Shown: one piece after another, positions 1 through 12,566 of the stretch
How positions within the stretch are numbered: the first letter of the stretch is position 1
How the letters are laid out: the number at the start of each line of letters is the position of its first letter
Source of the DNA: Annona cherimola
Lineage: Eukaryota > Streptophyta > Magnoliopsida > Magnoliales > Annonaceae
Assembly: GCA_030490835.1 (NCBI GenBank)
Contig: CM059972.1
Span: 58,881,563 to 58,945,562, forward strand
Direction of reading: 5' to 3'
DNA length: 64,000 nucleotides
Made by a program: the position numbers and the translations under genes
Notes under the pieces: generated by a model
The model's database searches: none
What the model saw: only the letters and a program-made list of their open reading frames with translations
Told to the model about the DNA's origin: nothing

Positions 1-345
1 AATCGAGGAGAATGGCTCCATTGTGTGGCTTTATATTAGCTACTTTCTTATTTTTTATACAATTTTTATTTCCCACTGCACAACAACAACTCATCTAATC
101 TTGCACTAAACCACATTAGATTGATGGTTTCAAATCTGCCCTTAGCCGTAGTACCAAATCCTCTTGTGTGTTGTGTAAACAATTTTTATGTCCCGGCTAT
201 TCCTTGCGCATTGTGTGAACAATTATTCAACCTAATTACTCCCAACTGTATTTCAGGCCAGAAAAGACAGATAATATATCGTTACAAATTTACTTTTTTC
301 TATGCTACATTATATTTTTCAAGAGGATCTTTTTATATACAAATG
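1..345. other. AT-rich intergenic DNA, no gene seen
   Basis: No protein family, repeat boundary or RNA gene is recognisable. A short open frame at 124-372 has no recognisable composition or motif and runs into the foldback element that follows. Confidence 0.5.
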
Positions 346-640
346 AGGAATGATTTTGTTAACTTGGGCTAAGCAAATAGATCGCTTAGCCCATCTCAAA
401 AAAATCATTTAAAATATATATTTTTTCTTTTTTCTCATACACTTATTTATCTAAGTGTATTTAACATATAAATCAATTTTTATCATTTTTAAATATATGT
501 ATATTTTTTCTGAGATTTTTAAACATAGTAATTTAGATAAATAAGTGTACGAAGAAAAACAAATAAAAGTGTTTGAAATAAAGTTTTTATGTTGGGCTAA
601 GTGTGTCATTTATTTAGCCGGAGCTGATAGGATCATTCTT
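346..640. repeat. Foldback/MITE-like element of about 295 bp
   Basis: The two ends are imperfect reverse complements. The left end carries GGAATGATT, GGGCTAAG and later ACACTTATTTATCTAA. The right end carries TTAGATAAATAAGTGTA, GGGCTAAGTGTG and GATCATTCTT. The middle is very AT-rich. The shape suits a small non-autonomous DNA transposon. I could not define a clear target-site duplication, so superfamily is not assigned. Confidence 0.5.
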
Positions 641-1847
641 AAATAAAAATTACCTATCTCACATCAATTCATTTTAGATGTTTTCACTCATTAGATGTCT
701 TTTATCACATTATCTCCTTTTATCGTTAACTTTTTAATATTTTACTTCTTCTAAAAATTCTTCTTCCTCCATGGTAAGAGAAAAGTAAGAGGAAAAACAA
801 GCAAAAAGACAAAAATATATAAAACTACTAAAGTAATTAAAATATTCATCAATCTTTAAAAAATATACAAAGAGGTGACCCATGTATCTAGGTTCTGGCA
901 GTTGTTGAACACAGGCTAAGATTACAAAACAAATGTACCCATCATTTTAGATGTCCTTATTAATTTTTGAAGGCGACAACACAAATGGGACATAAAAATT
1001 AAAATACTCACTAATTAAGCTGCGTGGAAGCCCTTGTTCTTTTATATTTTATATTGCTTAATCCTAGACTCAAGGCCTCTTTGGCCCCTCTTGTTATTTG
1101 CAGAAAGTGCTAAAATTCTCCACTTTTTGTACTCGTTTGGCCCAGTTTATATATTCAACTCTTGCGATTTGAGTTAAAAAATCTAAAAAAGCTGTAAAGC
1201 ATTGATTTAGACATTAGAATTTATTAGAAGGGTAATTTGCAGATATATCCACTTAGTTTGACGTTAATTGCAGATATACCCACATAGTTTCACGAATTAC
1301 ATATTACTCCCACATAATTTTATCAAAATTTCATGCTTACCATACATATAGTTTCACAAATTGCGTATTACTCTCACATAATTTTATGGAAATTGCATGC
1401 ATACACATGAGATGTCTTTGTTGTTAGCAACTATTAATATGTGGATTGGAAAATTAGATAATGATAAAAACGATCCTATTGTAAAACTCAGCCTACATTT
1501 GTACAAATTGAAATAGTCCGCTGGACCATCAAAATTTTTGTCATCCCACTTGTGAAGGAGATGGCAATGACTGCTGGAACCAAGGGTTGACCATCAACCA
1601 AATCAAGTCGGTGTCTAATTGTGGACTAGTTGACAATTCTTCCTTGCTGGATTGCGAAGATCGACCACTAGTTGGAATAATCAGAGTAGGCTTGATTTGT
1701 AGAATTTGGACGAAGCTCAAATCATCAGTTATTGCTAATTTTGAAGTCGCTGGATTTGAATTTTTAGGTTTGGGCTGCTAGTCAATGAAGATTAGTTCAC
1801 TGTCATTCTTTAAATCAAGGTTGCCGATGAGTAGGGAAACGAAGGAG
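641..1847. other. AT-rich intergenic DNA with short direct repeats at 1230-1395
   Basis: No gene is recognised. Around 1230-1395 the motifs GCAGATATA, CCCACATA and AGTTTCACRAATT recur about four times at 30-50 bp spacing, like the subterminal repeats of some DNA transposons. The rest shows no structure I can support. Confidence 0.4.
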
Positions 1848-1852
1848 AAGAT

Positions 1853-3112
1853 TATTGGTCCCGAGTTTATGGAAAAACCCAAGAGGGGAGGGGTGAATTG
1901 GGTTCTTGAAAATTCTTTTCATAATTAGAAACTTAACCCCTTGTAAGTTTAATTCCCTTGATGAAATGAGCTATGAAATAGAATGAGAGGGTGCAAATGA
2001 AATATAAAATGCAAGCAATCAAACCAAACAAGAGACAACAATATATAGTACTTTGGGCAACCTTTCCTACTCCACTCTTCCAATCACACACCCGTTGTGT
2101 CTTGGGTTCCACTATTGTATATTCAATACAATCTAGAACACCCATTCTCTTCTAGATTCTAGCTCTAAAGGGCATATACAATAGTCACTTGTTGGTAAGA
2201 CTAACTCTAACCAACCAAGTCTGATTTATTGGTGAGACAAACTCAAACCAATCAAGAAAAACCCGTTAGTGAGACAAACTCAAACCAACCCCATGTTTTG
2301 ATTTTTCTTGAATTCGGTCTCCAACACCGATCTAAAGTAACAACACAAAAAAATAGACAAAAGAGAATTTACACTTTACAATTTGTAATTAATCAGCTCG
2401 AGAAGCTCCTTGTCATGTGAAGAAGATGATCTTGTAAGCACATTTGAAATAGTAGCACTTGAAGCTTCAATAGTTGTTTAAATGATTTCAATACTATTGA
2501 ATAATGGAAGATGTAAGCTCATCTCCTCTTTCTTTCATTCTTCTCTTCTTGTTCTCGCTCATACTTCAATGATATTTATAGAGGAAAAATATCTAGCCGT
2601 TGTAGTGGAAATTGACGTGTGTCTAATGTTCCAACGTTCGAATTTTCGACCGTTATAAGTTGAAGTCGCAAGTGAAGTCGACTTGGGATGAGTGGAGTTG
2701 ACTTGGGATGGGTGAAGTCAACTTGGGTTGCGACTTCACTTTGTTAAAACTTGTTGTCTACTTGCTGTCTAGAATTTTGCCTTCGAAGTTGCAAGTGAAG
2801 TCGACTTGGGTTGAGACTTCTCTTTGCTGTCTGTCTGAAGTTGTAGACGAAGTCGACTTGGCTATGGGACTTCACCCAAGTCGCAAGTGAAGTCGACTTG
2901 GGCTGAGACTTCACTTTGATGAACTTGCTATTCATGAACTTGAGCTCTTGAAACTTAAATTATTTCATATTTTCATTTTCATACACATAATTAGAGAAAA
3001 AATATTTGTGCTCACTTACACAAATTCATTAGAACTTTTTTAATGATATTTCAATTATTTGTTAATCATCAAAATCAAATTAATCTTTCTTAAAGCAAGC
3101 ATATGATCAACA
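1853..3112 (-). repeat. 3' LTR of the gag-only copia element
   Basis: It aligns along its length with 5617-6898. On the minus strand it begins TGTTGATCATATGC just after the polypurine tract and ends near CTCGGGACCAATA. The section 2650-2915 holds a cluster of GAAGTCGACTTGG-type palindromic units. Confidence 0.9.
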
Positions 3113-3126
3113 ATCTCCCCCTTTTT
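3113..3126 (-). promoter_or_regulatory. Polypurine tract for plus-strand priming
   Basis: On the minus strand the sequence AAAAAGGGGGAGAT lies directly before the TGTTGATC start of the 3' LTR, as expected for the RNase H-resistant primer of second-strand synthesis. Confidence 0.85.
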
Positions 3127-3759
3127 GATGATTGACAAAACTTAATTGAAATATCTTCCAGTCTCAAATAAATCACAGATACGTCAACATGAATATCATG
3201 ATTCTCATCAATAAGCACAAAATTGAAAATGATATTTGCATTAATTTCAAAATATTTTTTCATGTAGATGTGCTCTGCTACTATTCATGGAAATAGTTGT
3301 GCTCTCTAATTATTCATGAAAATAGTTCTCCCCCTTGTTATATGCAATATTATTCTCTTCTTAAAATATTTCGTAGTATTCTCTCCCTCTTTTTGTCAAT
3401 CAACACAAAAAGTGAGGCTTAAAATGAATTAAAAGTAGTAGTACATATGGGGTATAGAAGTTTATTTCGTGCATACAAATCTTCTATTAAATACTTCCTT
3501 TCGTCATTCAAATCATTCATTTTGAGTCACAAGCATATGATCTACAATATGACCATGTGACATAACTTATTTACTAATGCTTTTATATAGAAGGGGTATG
3601 AGAGCAACATACCTTCACTTACCTTTGATGAGAGTTATCAATATTTTGCTCAGCTCTCCCTTTCTTTTGCAATTCATGCTCCTTCATCTTGTAGATGACT
3701 TTGCATTTGTTTGAAATAAAACCTGCATCGCAAATATAATATTTTCTTTCTTTTTGGTA
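3127..3759. other. Non-coding 3' internal part of the gag-only copia element
   Basis: This is AT-rich DNA between the gag remnant and the polypurine tract, where the family would carry pol. I find no protease, integrase, RT or RNase H motif, so the deletion that removed pol lies about here. Confidence 0.6.
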
Positions 3760-5562
3760 CTCGTGTTATGGGTTCATGAATATTAGTACCATAAAATCTA
3801 GGAACTCAAAAGACTTTGTTTCACCTTAGATATATCTCTTTGGCATCCAAACTAATTTAACTCCATCGTAAATCATTTTTCTTGCCTTGCACTGATATAT
3901 TTTGTGCCCAAACTTATTAAAATAATGACAAGTAATTCTATCATAGGTTGGAGTATCATGATAGCTCTTTGGTTGCCAAGTAGGCATTTTTATCTATGAT
4001 TTATCAACAAGCTTCTTATCGTAAAAAATTTGTCCCTTCACATTTGATGTACTAGAAGCCTTAATCCAAATAGGAGCATTTGTTTTATTTAATTTGACAT
4101 TAATGTGCTTTACATCTCCAAGACCTCTCTTATCAACTTGAGTGGTTATTCTAAAAAATTTATGCACATTTTCTCCCGAGTTGGAGAACTTAGTCGATGA
4201 ATCTTTCAAATTTTGGTTCTCCTTTCTTAATACCTCTGCTTCATTTTTCAAGGCATTTATATCATTTTGCAAGGATGCATTCTCCTCCGCTAACTTTCTA
4301 TTTGCAATGGTAGTTGTATTGAATTGCTTTTTCTTTTGGGCATATTTGATACAAAGGCTTTTAAATTCATCAAATAGTGAGTCATAAGTTTGTTGTAAAT
4401 CATTTAACTCATCACATCTAGAACAAACACTAGAAGATGAAATGCATTAGGAATTGAATGTGCTTACCTCGATATCCATGGATGCATCTAATGTTGGCAG
4501 TTGAATTTTTCTTGTATCATTATTTTCCTCTCCGGATTTTTGGCAAGTTTCCATTTCATCTTCTACAATGGCCATGCAACAAACTCTTGTCCAATTTGCT
4601 GCATCTTCTCCTTCACTTGATGGAGTGCTAGAGCTTGAGGTAGTATATTCCTTTGTAAGCATTCTTCTAGTCTGTCTCTTTGAAAAAATTCTCTTATTTT
4701 GAATTTCCAATTCATTAGGTGTGGTGCATTCATTTGTATATTTCCAACACCACCACATTTATAACATTTTTGAAAATTTCTTTCTTCTATCCTTCATTTT
4801 CTTGTATGAGCTGGAATATTTATTTCTCTTCATGTTGGAGTATGAGCTTGATGTGGATTCACTTGAGCTCTCTTTCATACTTTTGAATGCAGTAGACTTT
4901 CTACTTCTGCGAGATTCTTCTTTCTTATTTTTGATGAGCTCATGAGAAATAAGTGAGCTAATCAAATCATCTACTTTGAGCTTGTTTAAGTCCTTTCCCT
5001 CCTCAATAGCTGTGACTTTTTGATTCCACGAGTTTGGCAATGCTCTAAGTATCTTCATAACCTGCCCACTTTCAGAAATTTGCTTTTCTAGGCCTTTAAG
5101 AGCGTTAGTGATTTTAGAAAATCTAGCATACATTTCTGAAATAGATTCACCATCTAACATTTGAAATCTTTCAAAATCACCAACAAGGATATTTCTTTTA
5201 GTTCCTTTTACTTGGGAGGAACCCTCATAAATAGACACCAATTTATCTCATATCTCTTTAGCTGTTATTCATGAAGAAACTCTATCAAATTCTGCAGTAG
5301 TCAATGCACAAAATAAGAAGTTCATAGCTTTAGCATTACTTTGGACGGACATAGTTTCTTCTTTTGTCCAAGTCGACGCCTTGTCCCCTTTCGGTAATAT
5401 AATGTCATCTTGTATGGCTATCCAAGAATCCATATTAATTGCCATAATGAGTTGTTTTATCCTCGACTTCCAATAAATAAAATTATTGTCATCAAATAGA
5501 GGAGACCTAAAAAATGATTGACCCTCGGCAAATGCAGGTACAAAAGTTAAGTAGGTTGCCAT
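3760..5562 (-). pseudogene. gag: Degenerate gag of a Sirevirus-like copia element
   Basis: Read on the minus strand, 5562-5269 gives the gag N-terminus (motif FDDNNFIYWKSRI, typical of copia capsid proteins). After a stop, 5241-4759 gives the UBN2-type capsid core (GDFERFQMLDGESISEMYARF; LRALPNSWNQKV). At about 4770 a zinc knuckle (CYKCGGVGN) is damaged: the histidine and last cysteine are lost and the frame shifts. A coiled-coil tail follows (4272-3994), then a second knuckle near 3930 that still reads GHKIYQC. Gag would form the particle shell. The stops and shifts leave no complete product. Confidence 0.88.
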
Positions 5563-5602
5563 AGATATATAGAAGAGATTACCTCAAATAAGATAGAGGC
5601 AT

Positions 5603-5614
5603 GCTCTTATACTA
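5603..5614 (-). promoter_or_regulatory. Degenerate primer-binding site for initiator tRNA-Met
   Basis: The minus strand reads TAGTATAAGAGC two bases after the LTR end. The usual plant copia site is TGGTATCAGAGC, so two positions differ. It sits just before gag. Confidence 0.8.
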
Positions 5615-5616
5615 CT

Positions 5617-6898
5617 CGTTGGTCCCGAGTTTATGCCAAAACCCAAGAGGGGAAGAGTGAATTGGGTTCTTGAAAATTCTTTTTGTAATTAGAAACATAA
5701 CCCCTTGTAAGTTTAATCCCCTTAATGAAACGTGCTATGAAATAGAATGAGAGGGTGAAAATGAAATATAAAATGCAAGCAATCAAACCAAACAAGAGAC
5801 AACAATATATAATGGTTCAGACAACCTTCCCTACTCCACTTTTCCAAGCACACATCCGTTGTGTCTTGGGTTTCACTATTGTATATTCAATGCAATCTAG
5901 AGCACCCACTTTCTTCTAGATTCTAGCTCTAAAGGGCATATACAATAGTCACTTGTTGGTGAGATCAACTCTAACCAACCAAGTCTGATTTGTTGGTGAG
6001 ACAAACTCAAACCAATCAAGCAAAACCCGTTAGTGAGACATACTCAAACCAACCCCCTGTTTTGCTTCTTCTTGAATTCTGTCTCCAACACCAATCCAAG
6101 GTAACAACCCAAAAGAAAATATACAAAAGAGAATTTACACTTTACAATGTATAATTAATCAGCTCCAGAAGCTCCTTGTCATGTGAAGAAGATGATCTTT
6201 TAAACACACTTGAAGTAGTAGCACTTGAAGCTTCAATAGTTGTTCAAATGATTTCAGTACTCTTGAATAATGGAAGGTGTAAGCTCATCTCCTCTTTCTT
6301 TCTTTCCTTCTTCTCTTCTTATTCACGCTCGTACTTCAATGATATTTATAGAGGAAAAATATCTAGCCGTTGGAGTGGAAATCGACGTGTGTCTATTGTT
6401 CTAACGTTCGAATTTTCGACCGTTATAGGTTGAAGTAGCAAGTGGAGTTGACTTGGGATGGGTGAAGTCGACTTTTGCGACTTCGCTTTGTTAAAACTTA
6501 CTGTCTAGTTGCTGTCCAGAATTTTTCCTTCGAAGTTGCAAGCGAAGTCGACTTGGGTTGAGACTTCACCCAAGTCGAAAGTGAAGTCGACTTGGGTTGA
6601 GACTTCACTTTGCTGTCTGTCTGAAGTTGTAGGCGAAGTCGACTAGGCTATGGGACTTCACCCAAGTCGCAAGTGAAGTCGATTTGGGCTGAGACTTCAC
6701 TTTGCTGATCTTGCTATTCATGAACTTGAGCTCTTAAAACTTAAATTATTTCACATTTTCATTTTCATACACATAATTAGAGAAAAAATATCTGAGCACA
6801 CTTACACAAATTCATTAGAACCTTTTTAATGATATTTCAATTATTTGTTAATTATCAAAATCAAATTAATCTTTCTTAAAGCAAGCATATGATCAGTA
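5617..6898 (-). repeat. 5' LTR of the gag-only copia element
   Basis: It is the partner of 1853-3112, with small indels. It ends on the plus strand in GATCAGTA where the 3' copy has GATCAACA. Directly next to it is the right-hand AAGAT target duplication. The section 6430-6700 has the same GTCGACTT palindrome cluster as the other LTR, with one unit more or less. Confidence 0.9.
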
Positions 6899-6903
6899 AA
6901 GAT

Positions 6904-7365
6904 GAGTTCGTCAGCGAGTTGGGAGATGATCGAAGAAGATGAATTCATCAATGAGTTGAGAGATGACCGGAGAAGTTGGATTCCTTGATGAGTTGGAACG
7001 CAACCAAAGAAGATGAATTCTGGCATTTGCAGCAGCATGCCTCTTTTCTGCCAATTGTAATGAAAATCCAGACGTTGGTGAGTTAGGAAATGACCAAAGT
7101 AGCATGCACCGCCAACCCCAATTTCTACTAGAAAAATTCAGAAAATCGGCTAGCCCTCTCCAAATTCGAACTCCCCAACACCTCTTCTAAGTTCCACATT
7201 GCCAACATCCATCTTCCCAACACCCACTAAACCCACCCTAATTTCAATTACATTATTTAAAGTTAATGTAATTAAGGTACTCTAAAAAATAACGATTTCA
7301 TTTATTATTTTTGATTTTTTGAAAATTTATTAATATTTTTTTATTTTTCGAATATAATAAAATCT
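6904..7365. other. Intergenic DNA with degenerate short repeats
   Basis: Between 6904 and 7100 the words GATGAGTT, GAAGAAGATGAATTC and GAGATGA recur in a loose 35-60 bp pattern. 7140-7260 is relatively CA-rich. The short open frames on the minus strand here follow the repeats and have no recognisable domain. Confidence 0.4.
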
Positions 7366-8505
7366 AACAGCATCTAACGACATCTAACAACTTTTAGTTT
7401 TTGAAATTAATAAGTTAATCATAATTTAACACCTATAATATGATCCTAGGCCCCTTATAAGGTCATTTATACCTTAATTACGGAATTTGAAACCCAGATA
7501 ATATGATTTAATGAAATCACCTTAGTCTAATAGCGTTTAACCATATCTAACAGCGTCTAATTTTTGAAATTAATAAGTTTATCCTAATTTAACACCTAAA
7601 ATATGATCCTAGGCCCCTTATAAGGTCATTTATACATTAATTACAAAATTTGAAACCCAGATAATACGATTTAATGAAATCACCTTAATCTAACAGCGTC
7701 TAACAACATCTAACTGCATCTAACAACATCTAATTTTTGAAATTAATAAGTTAATCCTAATTTAATACCTGTAATATGATCCTACGTCCCTTATAAGGTC
7801 ATTTATACCTTAATTACGGAATTTGAAACCCAGATAATATGATTTAATGAAATCCACCTTAATCTAATAACGTCTAACAACATCTAACAACATCTAACAA
7901 CATCTAGTTTTTAAAATTAATAAGTTAACCCTAATTTAACACCTGTAATATGATCCTAGGCACTTTAAAAGGTCATTTATACCTTAATTATAGGATTTGA
8001 AACCCAGATAATATGATTTAATGAAATCCACCTTAATCTAACAACATCTAACAACATTTAACCGCATCTAATTATATCTAACAGCATCTAACCGCATCTA
8101 ACTGCATCTAACAACATCTAGTTTTTGAAATTAATAAGTTAATCCTAATTTAACACCTGTAACATGATCCTAGGCCCCTTAGAAAGTCATTTATACTTTA
8201 ATTACAGAATTTGAAACCTAGATAATATGATTTAATGAAATCCACCTTAATCTAACAGTGTCTAACAGCATCTAACCACATCTAACAGCATCTAATTTTT
8301 GAAATCAATAAGTTAATCATAATTTAACACTTGTAATATGATCCTAGGCCCCTTATAAGATAATTTATACCTTAATTACAGAATTTGAAACCCAGATAAT
8401 ATGATTTAATGAAATCCATCTTAATCTAACAGCGTCTAACAACATCTAACTGTATCTGACCGCATCTAACCACATCTAACCACATCTAACAGCATCTAAT
8501 TTTTG
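7366..8505. repeat. Tandem array of about 170-215 bp units with nested short repeats
   Basis: The phrase GAAATTAATAAGTTAATC recurs with unit starts near 7403, 7566, 7739, 7913, 8127 and 8301, and a last partial unit starts near 8505. Spacings are about 163, 173, 174, 214, 174 and 204 bp. Each unit has a conserved block (ATGATCCTAGGCCCCTTATAA; GAAACCCAGATAATATG). It is followed by a variable run of 10-12 bp copies of CATCTAACAG/AACATCTAAC, which explains the length steps. It is satellite-like, with six full units. Confidence 0.93.
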
Positions 8506-11138
8506 ATATTTTAAAAATATTTTACATAATTTGTGTATTTTGCAAAAGATATATACTTAATAATTCATTTTAGAACTACGCAAACTTTTAAATAATTTTA
8601 AAACTAAATACATATATAAAGTTATAAATAAAAATATTAACTAATTTAAATTAAATGAAATAGAAATTTACGTAAATATATATAACTGTAATTTAGATTT
8701 AATATATAAATATATGTTACTTTTTGGGATTGGTTAAATAATCAATTTAGTAAATAACTATATTTAATAGAAATTTTATAATAAAATTTATTAAAATTAT
8801 AAAATAATATTATTACAGTTTATATTACAAATTTAACGTACTAATTGTGATTTATTATTACTAGAATTAATTAATTCAAAATAAAAATAAATTTTTTTTT
8901 TATTTCTAGTGAAATCAATGTAAAATTATCAATTTAATAAATATTTATATTGAATAAAAAATTTATAAAAAATCGTCCAATCAAATTTAAAGTTAATTAT
9001 TTTTTAGTAGTATCAATCCACAAATATCTATTTTTTTATTATTTAACTCCTAAATTAAAAAATATCACCTCCTGAATTTTACTTTAATAATAAATTACAA
9101 TTTTATTTCAAAAATAAAATAAATGTAGATATTAATTTAAATTAAATTAAAAATAAATCAATTGAATAGAAAATTGATAAAAAAAATTCATGATTTAAAT
9201 AAAATTCATACTTCAACTCACCCACCTGCAACACTCCACATACAAAGATAAAAATTGATGCTGCCGCCAACCCGACCACCTGCCCACTCGCCCATTCACA
9301 CACATGACTATATTAATAATTATATCTAAAAAATAAATTACATCTTCGATTTTTATAATTCATGGACTTTTCTTCAATTTTTATGATTCTAAATAATTTA
9401 AAAATGTAAAAATATATATAATTAAAAATAATAATAAATAATATCTTCAATTATAATATATCTTCAATTTTTATAATTCATGGAAGTTTCTTCAATTTTT
9501 ATGATTCTAAATAATTTTAAAATGTAATAAATATATAAATCTATAACTAAATAATATCTTCAATTTTTATAATTCACAGACTTTTCTTCAATTTTTATGA
9601 CTCTAAATAATTTAAAAACATAATAAATATATAAATCTATAATTAAAAATCATAATAAATAATTTAAATTGAATAACATAAAAATTTAAATAAATATATA
9701 AAATTATAATAATTATATGTATGAGCTTTTAAAAATACATATGAGTTTTTTCAACTAAATTTATGTTGACAATAATTATATTATTGTCTATTTAATATTT
9801 TAAAAAATATTTTACATAAATTTGTATATTTTGCAAAAGATATATACTTAATAATTCATTTTAGAACTAACCTTGATTTTGAATTAAATAATTTTAAGAA
9901 GTAAATAAACATATAAGGCTATTATTAAAATAATAATTAATTTAAATTAATTTTGTTAGCATATTAAAATTATTTTGCTGCATCAAATCTCACTTATACT
10001 TTATACCTCCTTCACGGACATTGTGGCGTCTACTCCTTATTTAGGTAGTACTTGGTGCAAAAACTTGATGTGAATCAAATTATATAAAACTTGATGTTCA
10101 AAAACTCGATTCCCTTAATTAAATTAAATTAATTATTTATCCATTATAATTTAAAACAATTGAATTTTATTAACATTCACAGTACAAATTTACAAAATTT
10201 AAAAGCTGATAACATATTTATTTTAAAAAAATCATCTATTTTAAAAAATATTTAGGATGATCCTCAAATTAAAGAAATTAATGTAAAAGTTACTTAACTT
10301 TTATTTATTTAATTTTTGAGATTTCCTAGAAAGAAATTTTAGAAGTTATTTAATTTAAAATTTAACTTAATAAATTTCCATTATAATTTTAACGTGTTGA
10401 ATCATTTGACAAGTTAAATTAGATTAGGCGAATGAATAAATTAGACCTTATGAATTAATACTAGAACATTTTTATAAAAAATCATAAAGTGTTTGAGTTT
10501 ATAATTAAATATTATATCTATATATTAGTTAATAAATACTTATATTAATGTCGATTATTGAAGTTAATAAATACTTATATTAAATATAAATTTTATAGAG
10601 AAATTTTTAAAGTGATCTTTAATTTTTAAATTTTATCTAAATTGAATGTTAAATATGGTCTTAGTCATCTCTATGATAACTAGTTTCAATTTAAATATTT
10701 AATATGTGGTACATACTATATAATTTCTCAAATTAAACACTATAACATATTTCTTTAAAGTTAAGTTCTTATAAATTATTTGCAAAATATAAAAATACAA
10801 AATTTTATTTTTTAGACTAATTTCGTTATTAAATATTTTTAAATCAACTGGGGACAAATGCATAGACATGTTAAATAATTTATATCAATTGGGTTGCATG
10901 TGCTGAAATTTATGATGCATAGTATGATTTTTTCAAAATACGGAGCAAAAAGATATCGATAAAATATTATTATTTAGAAATAAAATTTAATAATAAAATT
11001 AATTAGGTTTAAAATGATTTATGTCTATGTATTAACCTATTAAAATAATCGTGAATTTTTGTTGGCCTATCATAATCATTCGGATAGGCTACGTCACTTC
11101 GATATTTTAAATTGCATTTTAAAATTGATGCGTGTGTA
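8506..11138. other. Very AT-rich intergenic DNA
   Basis: No gene is seen. A block at 8506-8580 (ATTTTGCAAAAGATATATAC and neighbours) is repeated in the same direction at about 9800-9870, so an old direct duplication about 1.3 kb apart lies here. Near 9330-9650 there is a three-unit tandem repeat. The rest is low-complexity A/T. Confidence 0.5.
9330..9650. repeat. Three-unit tandem repeat, period about 100-120 bp
   Basis: The string TCTTCAATTTTTATAATTCA recurs near 9345, 9463 and 9555. Each time it is followed by CTTCAATTTTTATGA and CTAAATAATTT. Units differ by substitutions and small indels. Confidence 0.75.
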
Positions 11139-11188
11139 GGTTGATGGTCCATCACCGGAGCACTACACTTAGTGCTCCATTGTCAACC
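11139..11188. other. 50-nt imperfect hairpin
   Basis: GGTTGATGG at the left pairs with TTGTCAACC at the right, and GGAGCACTA pairs with TAGTGCTCC around a short loop. The surroundings are AT-rich and give no sign of a terminator or small-RNA gene. The role is unknown. Confidence 0.55.
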
Positions 11189-11654
11189 AGGGATGAAAGG
11201 CATCCATGACCTTTCCACACAAAACTTGTCTTCTCTAGATCCAACATCAACAAGTTTTAATCCAATGATCAGAGTCATTAGCGGAAAGTTAGCGAAAACC
11301 CCTAAAGTTCGGCAGCAACTATCTTCGTTAGCCGATCTGACACTGATCAACATCTACAGTACGGCCGCACGGAGTTTGTGCAATGGCCAAAAATCAACAT
11401 CTCTAATCCCAAAAGTAAAAGCAGATTGGAGCATTAGTACTAGTAGGGGTTGATTTCCCCAATCTGAGCAATCATTCTCTATCTACCATCTTCAATTACA
11501 GCATTGAAACTTGGTTGGGGTTGTGGAGAGAAAGAAGACATGGCTGCCATAGATCATTGTAGAGACAAGAGGTGCCGGCCAATGTCGTCGTAGTTGATGG
11601 GATGGCCACGAAGAGCCCTAGCCACATGTATGATTCATCTCAAAACCCATGCCC
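11189..11654. other. Non-repetitive stretch without a recognised gene
   Basis: GC content is higher here than nearby. An open frame of 93 codons starts at 11172, but neither strand gives a recognisable protein. It could be captured or decayed gene sequence. Confidence 0.35.
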
Positions 11655-11795
11655 CCTTGTAAAATTTTCAAATACCTAAGTTACCCTTAGCAATCTAAGC
11701 TGTCCATCGAAAATGGACGGTGGATGATAGGCTTCCTATGAGAAAACGTTGGGAAGGGCTTCCCATGGGTTGGCTCTCCTCCTGACGTGGCCGTT
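11655..11795 (-). repeat. Inverted copy of the repeat at 22265-22390
   Basis: The reverse complement of this stretch matches 22265-22390: GGGGAGCCAAYCCATGGGAAG, then CTCTCATAGGAAGC, ATCCACC and a stretch of AATTAACCC type. The inner end faces left here and right in the other copy. These are probably the ends of two related elements pointing apart, not the two ends of one element. Confidence 0.6.
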
Positions 11796-12525
11796 GTGGG
11801 AGCAGCCTTCTCCAATATGAGTTGCTGTATGAAAATAGATTGAACGTTGACGCCGTAAATTTTTTTTAAAAAAAGATTAGTTAAGAGTTAAATGTCAAAT
11901 CATATCAAGCTTTGTATAAGGGAGTGAGAAAGTTTTTTTACTTTTTACCAACCAGGCGCTGAGTGTCATCTTGTTCTAAAGAATTTGCAACATATGGTCA
12001 CCAGCGTGGAAAGTATTTGCAATATTTTGTTGCAAATACTTTGTAGTTTCTATACTTTCGCATATTAACAACTCAAGCAACTCTTAGGAGTACCTTTTCA
12101 TCAAGGGAGAAAAAAAAAACTCTTAGGAGTACTTGCCGTACAATATTAACCTTAGTCAACGAAGCAATAGTTAAGCATACTTCATTAGTTCATTGCACCT
12201 CTCTCTTTCTTTCTTTCTCCTTGTGCTGTGCTCTTTGCCTCTTTGATGCTGACGTTCACAACAGTAAAAGTTCCTCAACTTTTTAGCCTACTACTTATTT
12301 CAATAAATTGGTACTTCAAAATTCAACCAGAAAAATCAACCCCAAACATGGTTTGAAATATCAGTATCTGGTGGCATGTCAACTCCCTCTAAAAAGGATA
12401 CAATATGGTCATATCCTATCAATATTGCATTGTATCGGATGAATTTATTTAACCTCAAAAAATATGATAAGTACGTAAAAGATCAGAAATTTGTGAAATG
12501 CAAGAATATATAATTACTTAATATT

Positions 12526-12566
<41 letters not shown>

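Larger units (their letters stand above)
1853..6898 (-). mobile_element. Internally deleted Sirevirus-like Ty1-copia element (gag-only)
   Basis: Two direct repeats of about 1.26-1.28 kb (1853-3112 and 5617-6898) flank 2.5 kb of internal DNA, with a polypurine tract and a tRNA-iMet-like primer site in the right places for a minus-strand element. The 5-bp duplication AAGAT (1848-1852 and 6899-6903) flanks it, so the ends are real. Internally only gag and a gag-like coiled-coil/zinc-knuckle tail remain; protease, integrase, RT and RNase H are missing. The long gag with two zinc knuckles and a coiled coil suggests the Sirevirus lineage (inference). It could move only with proteins supplied in trans. 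Confidence 0.9.

Noticed and set aside
7366..8505. CRISPR-like array
   Set aside because: Units are contiguous and diverged, with no unique spacers, in a plant nuclear setting.
11172..11453. 93-codon open frame
   Set aside because: No recognisable motif and no splice or promoter context; kept only as an unassigned stretch.
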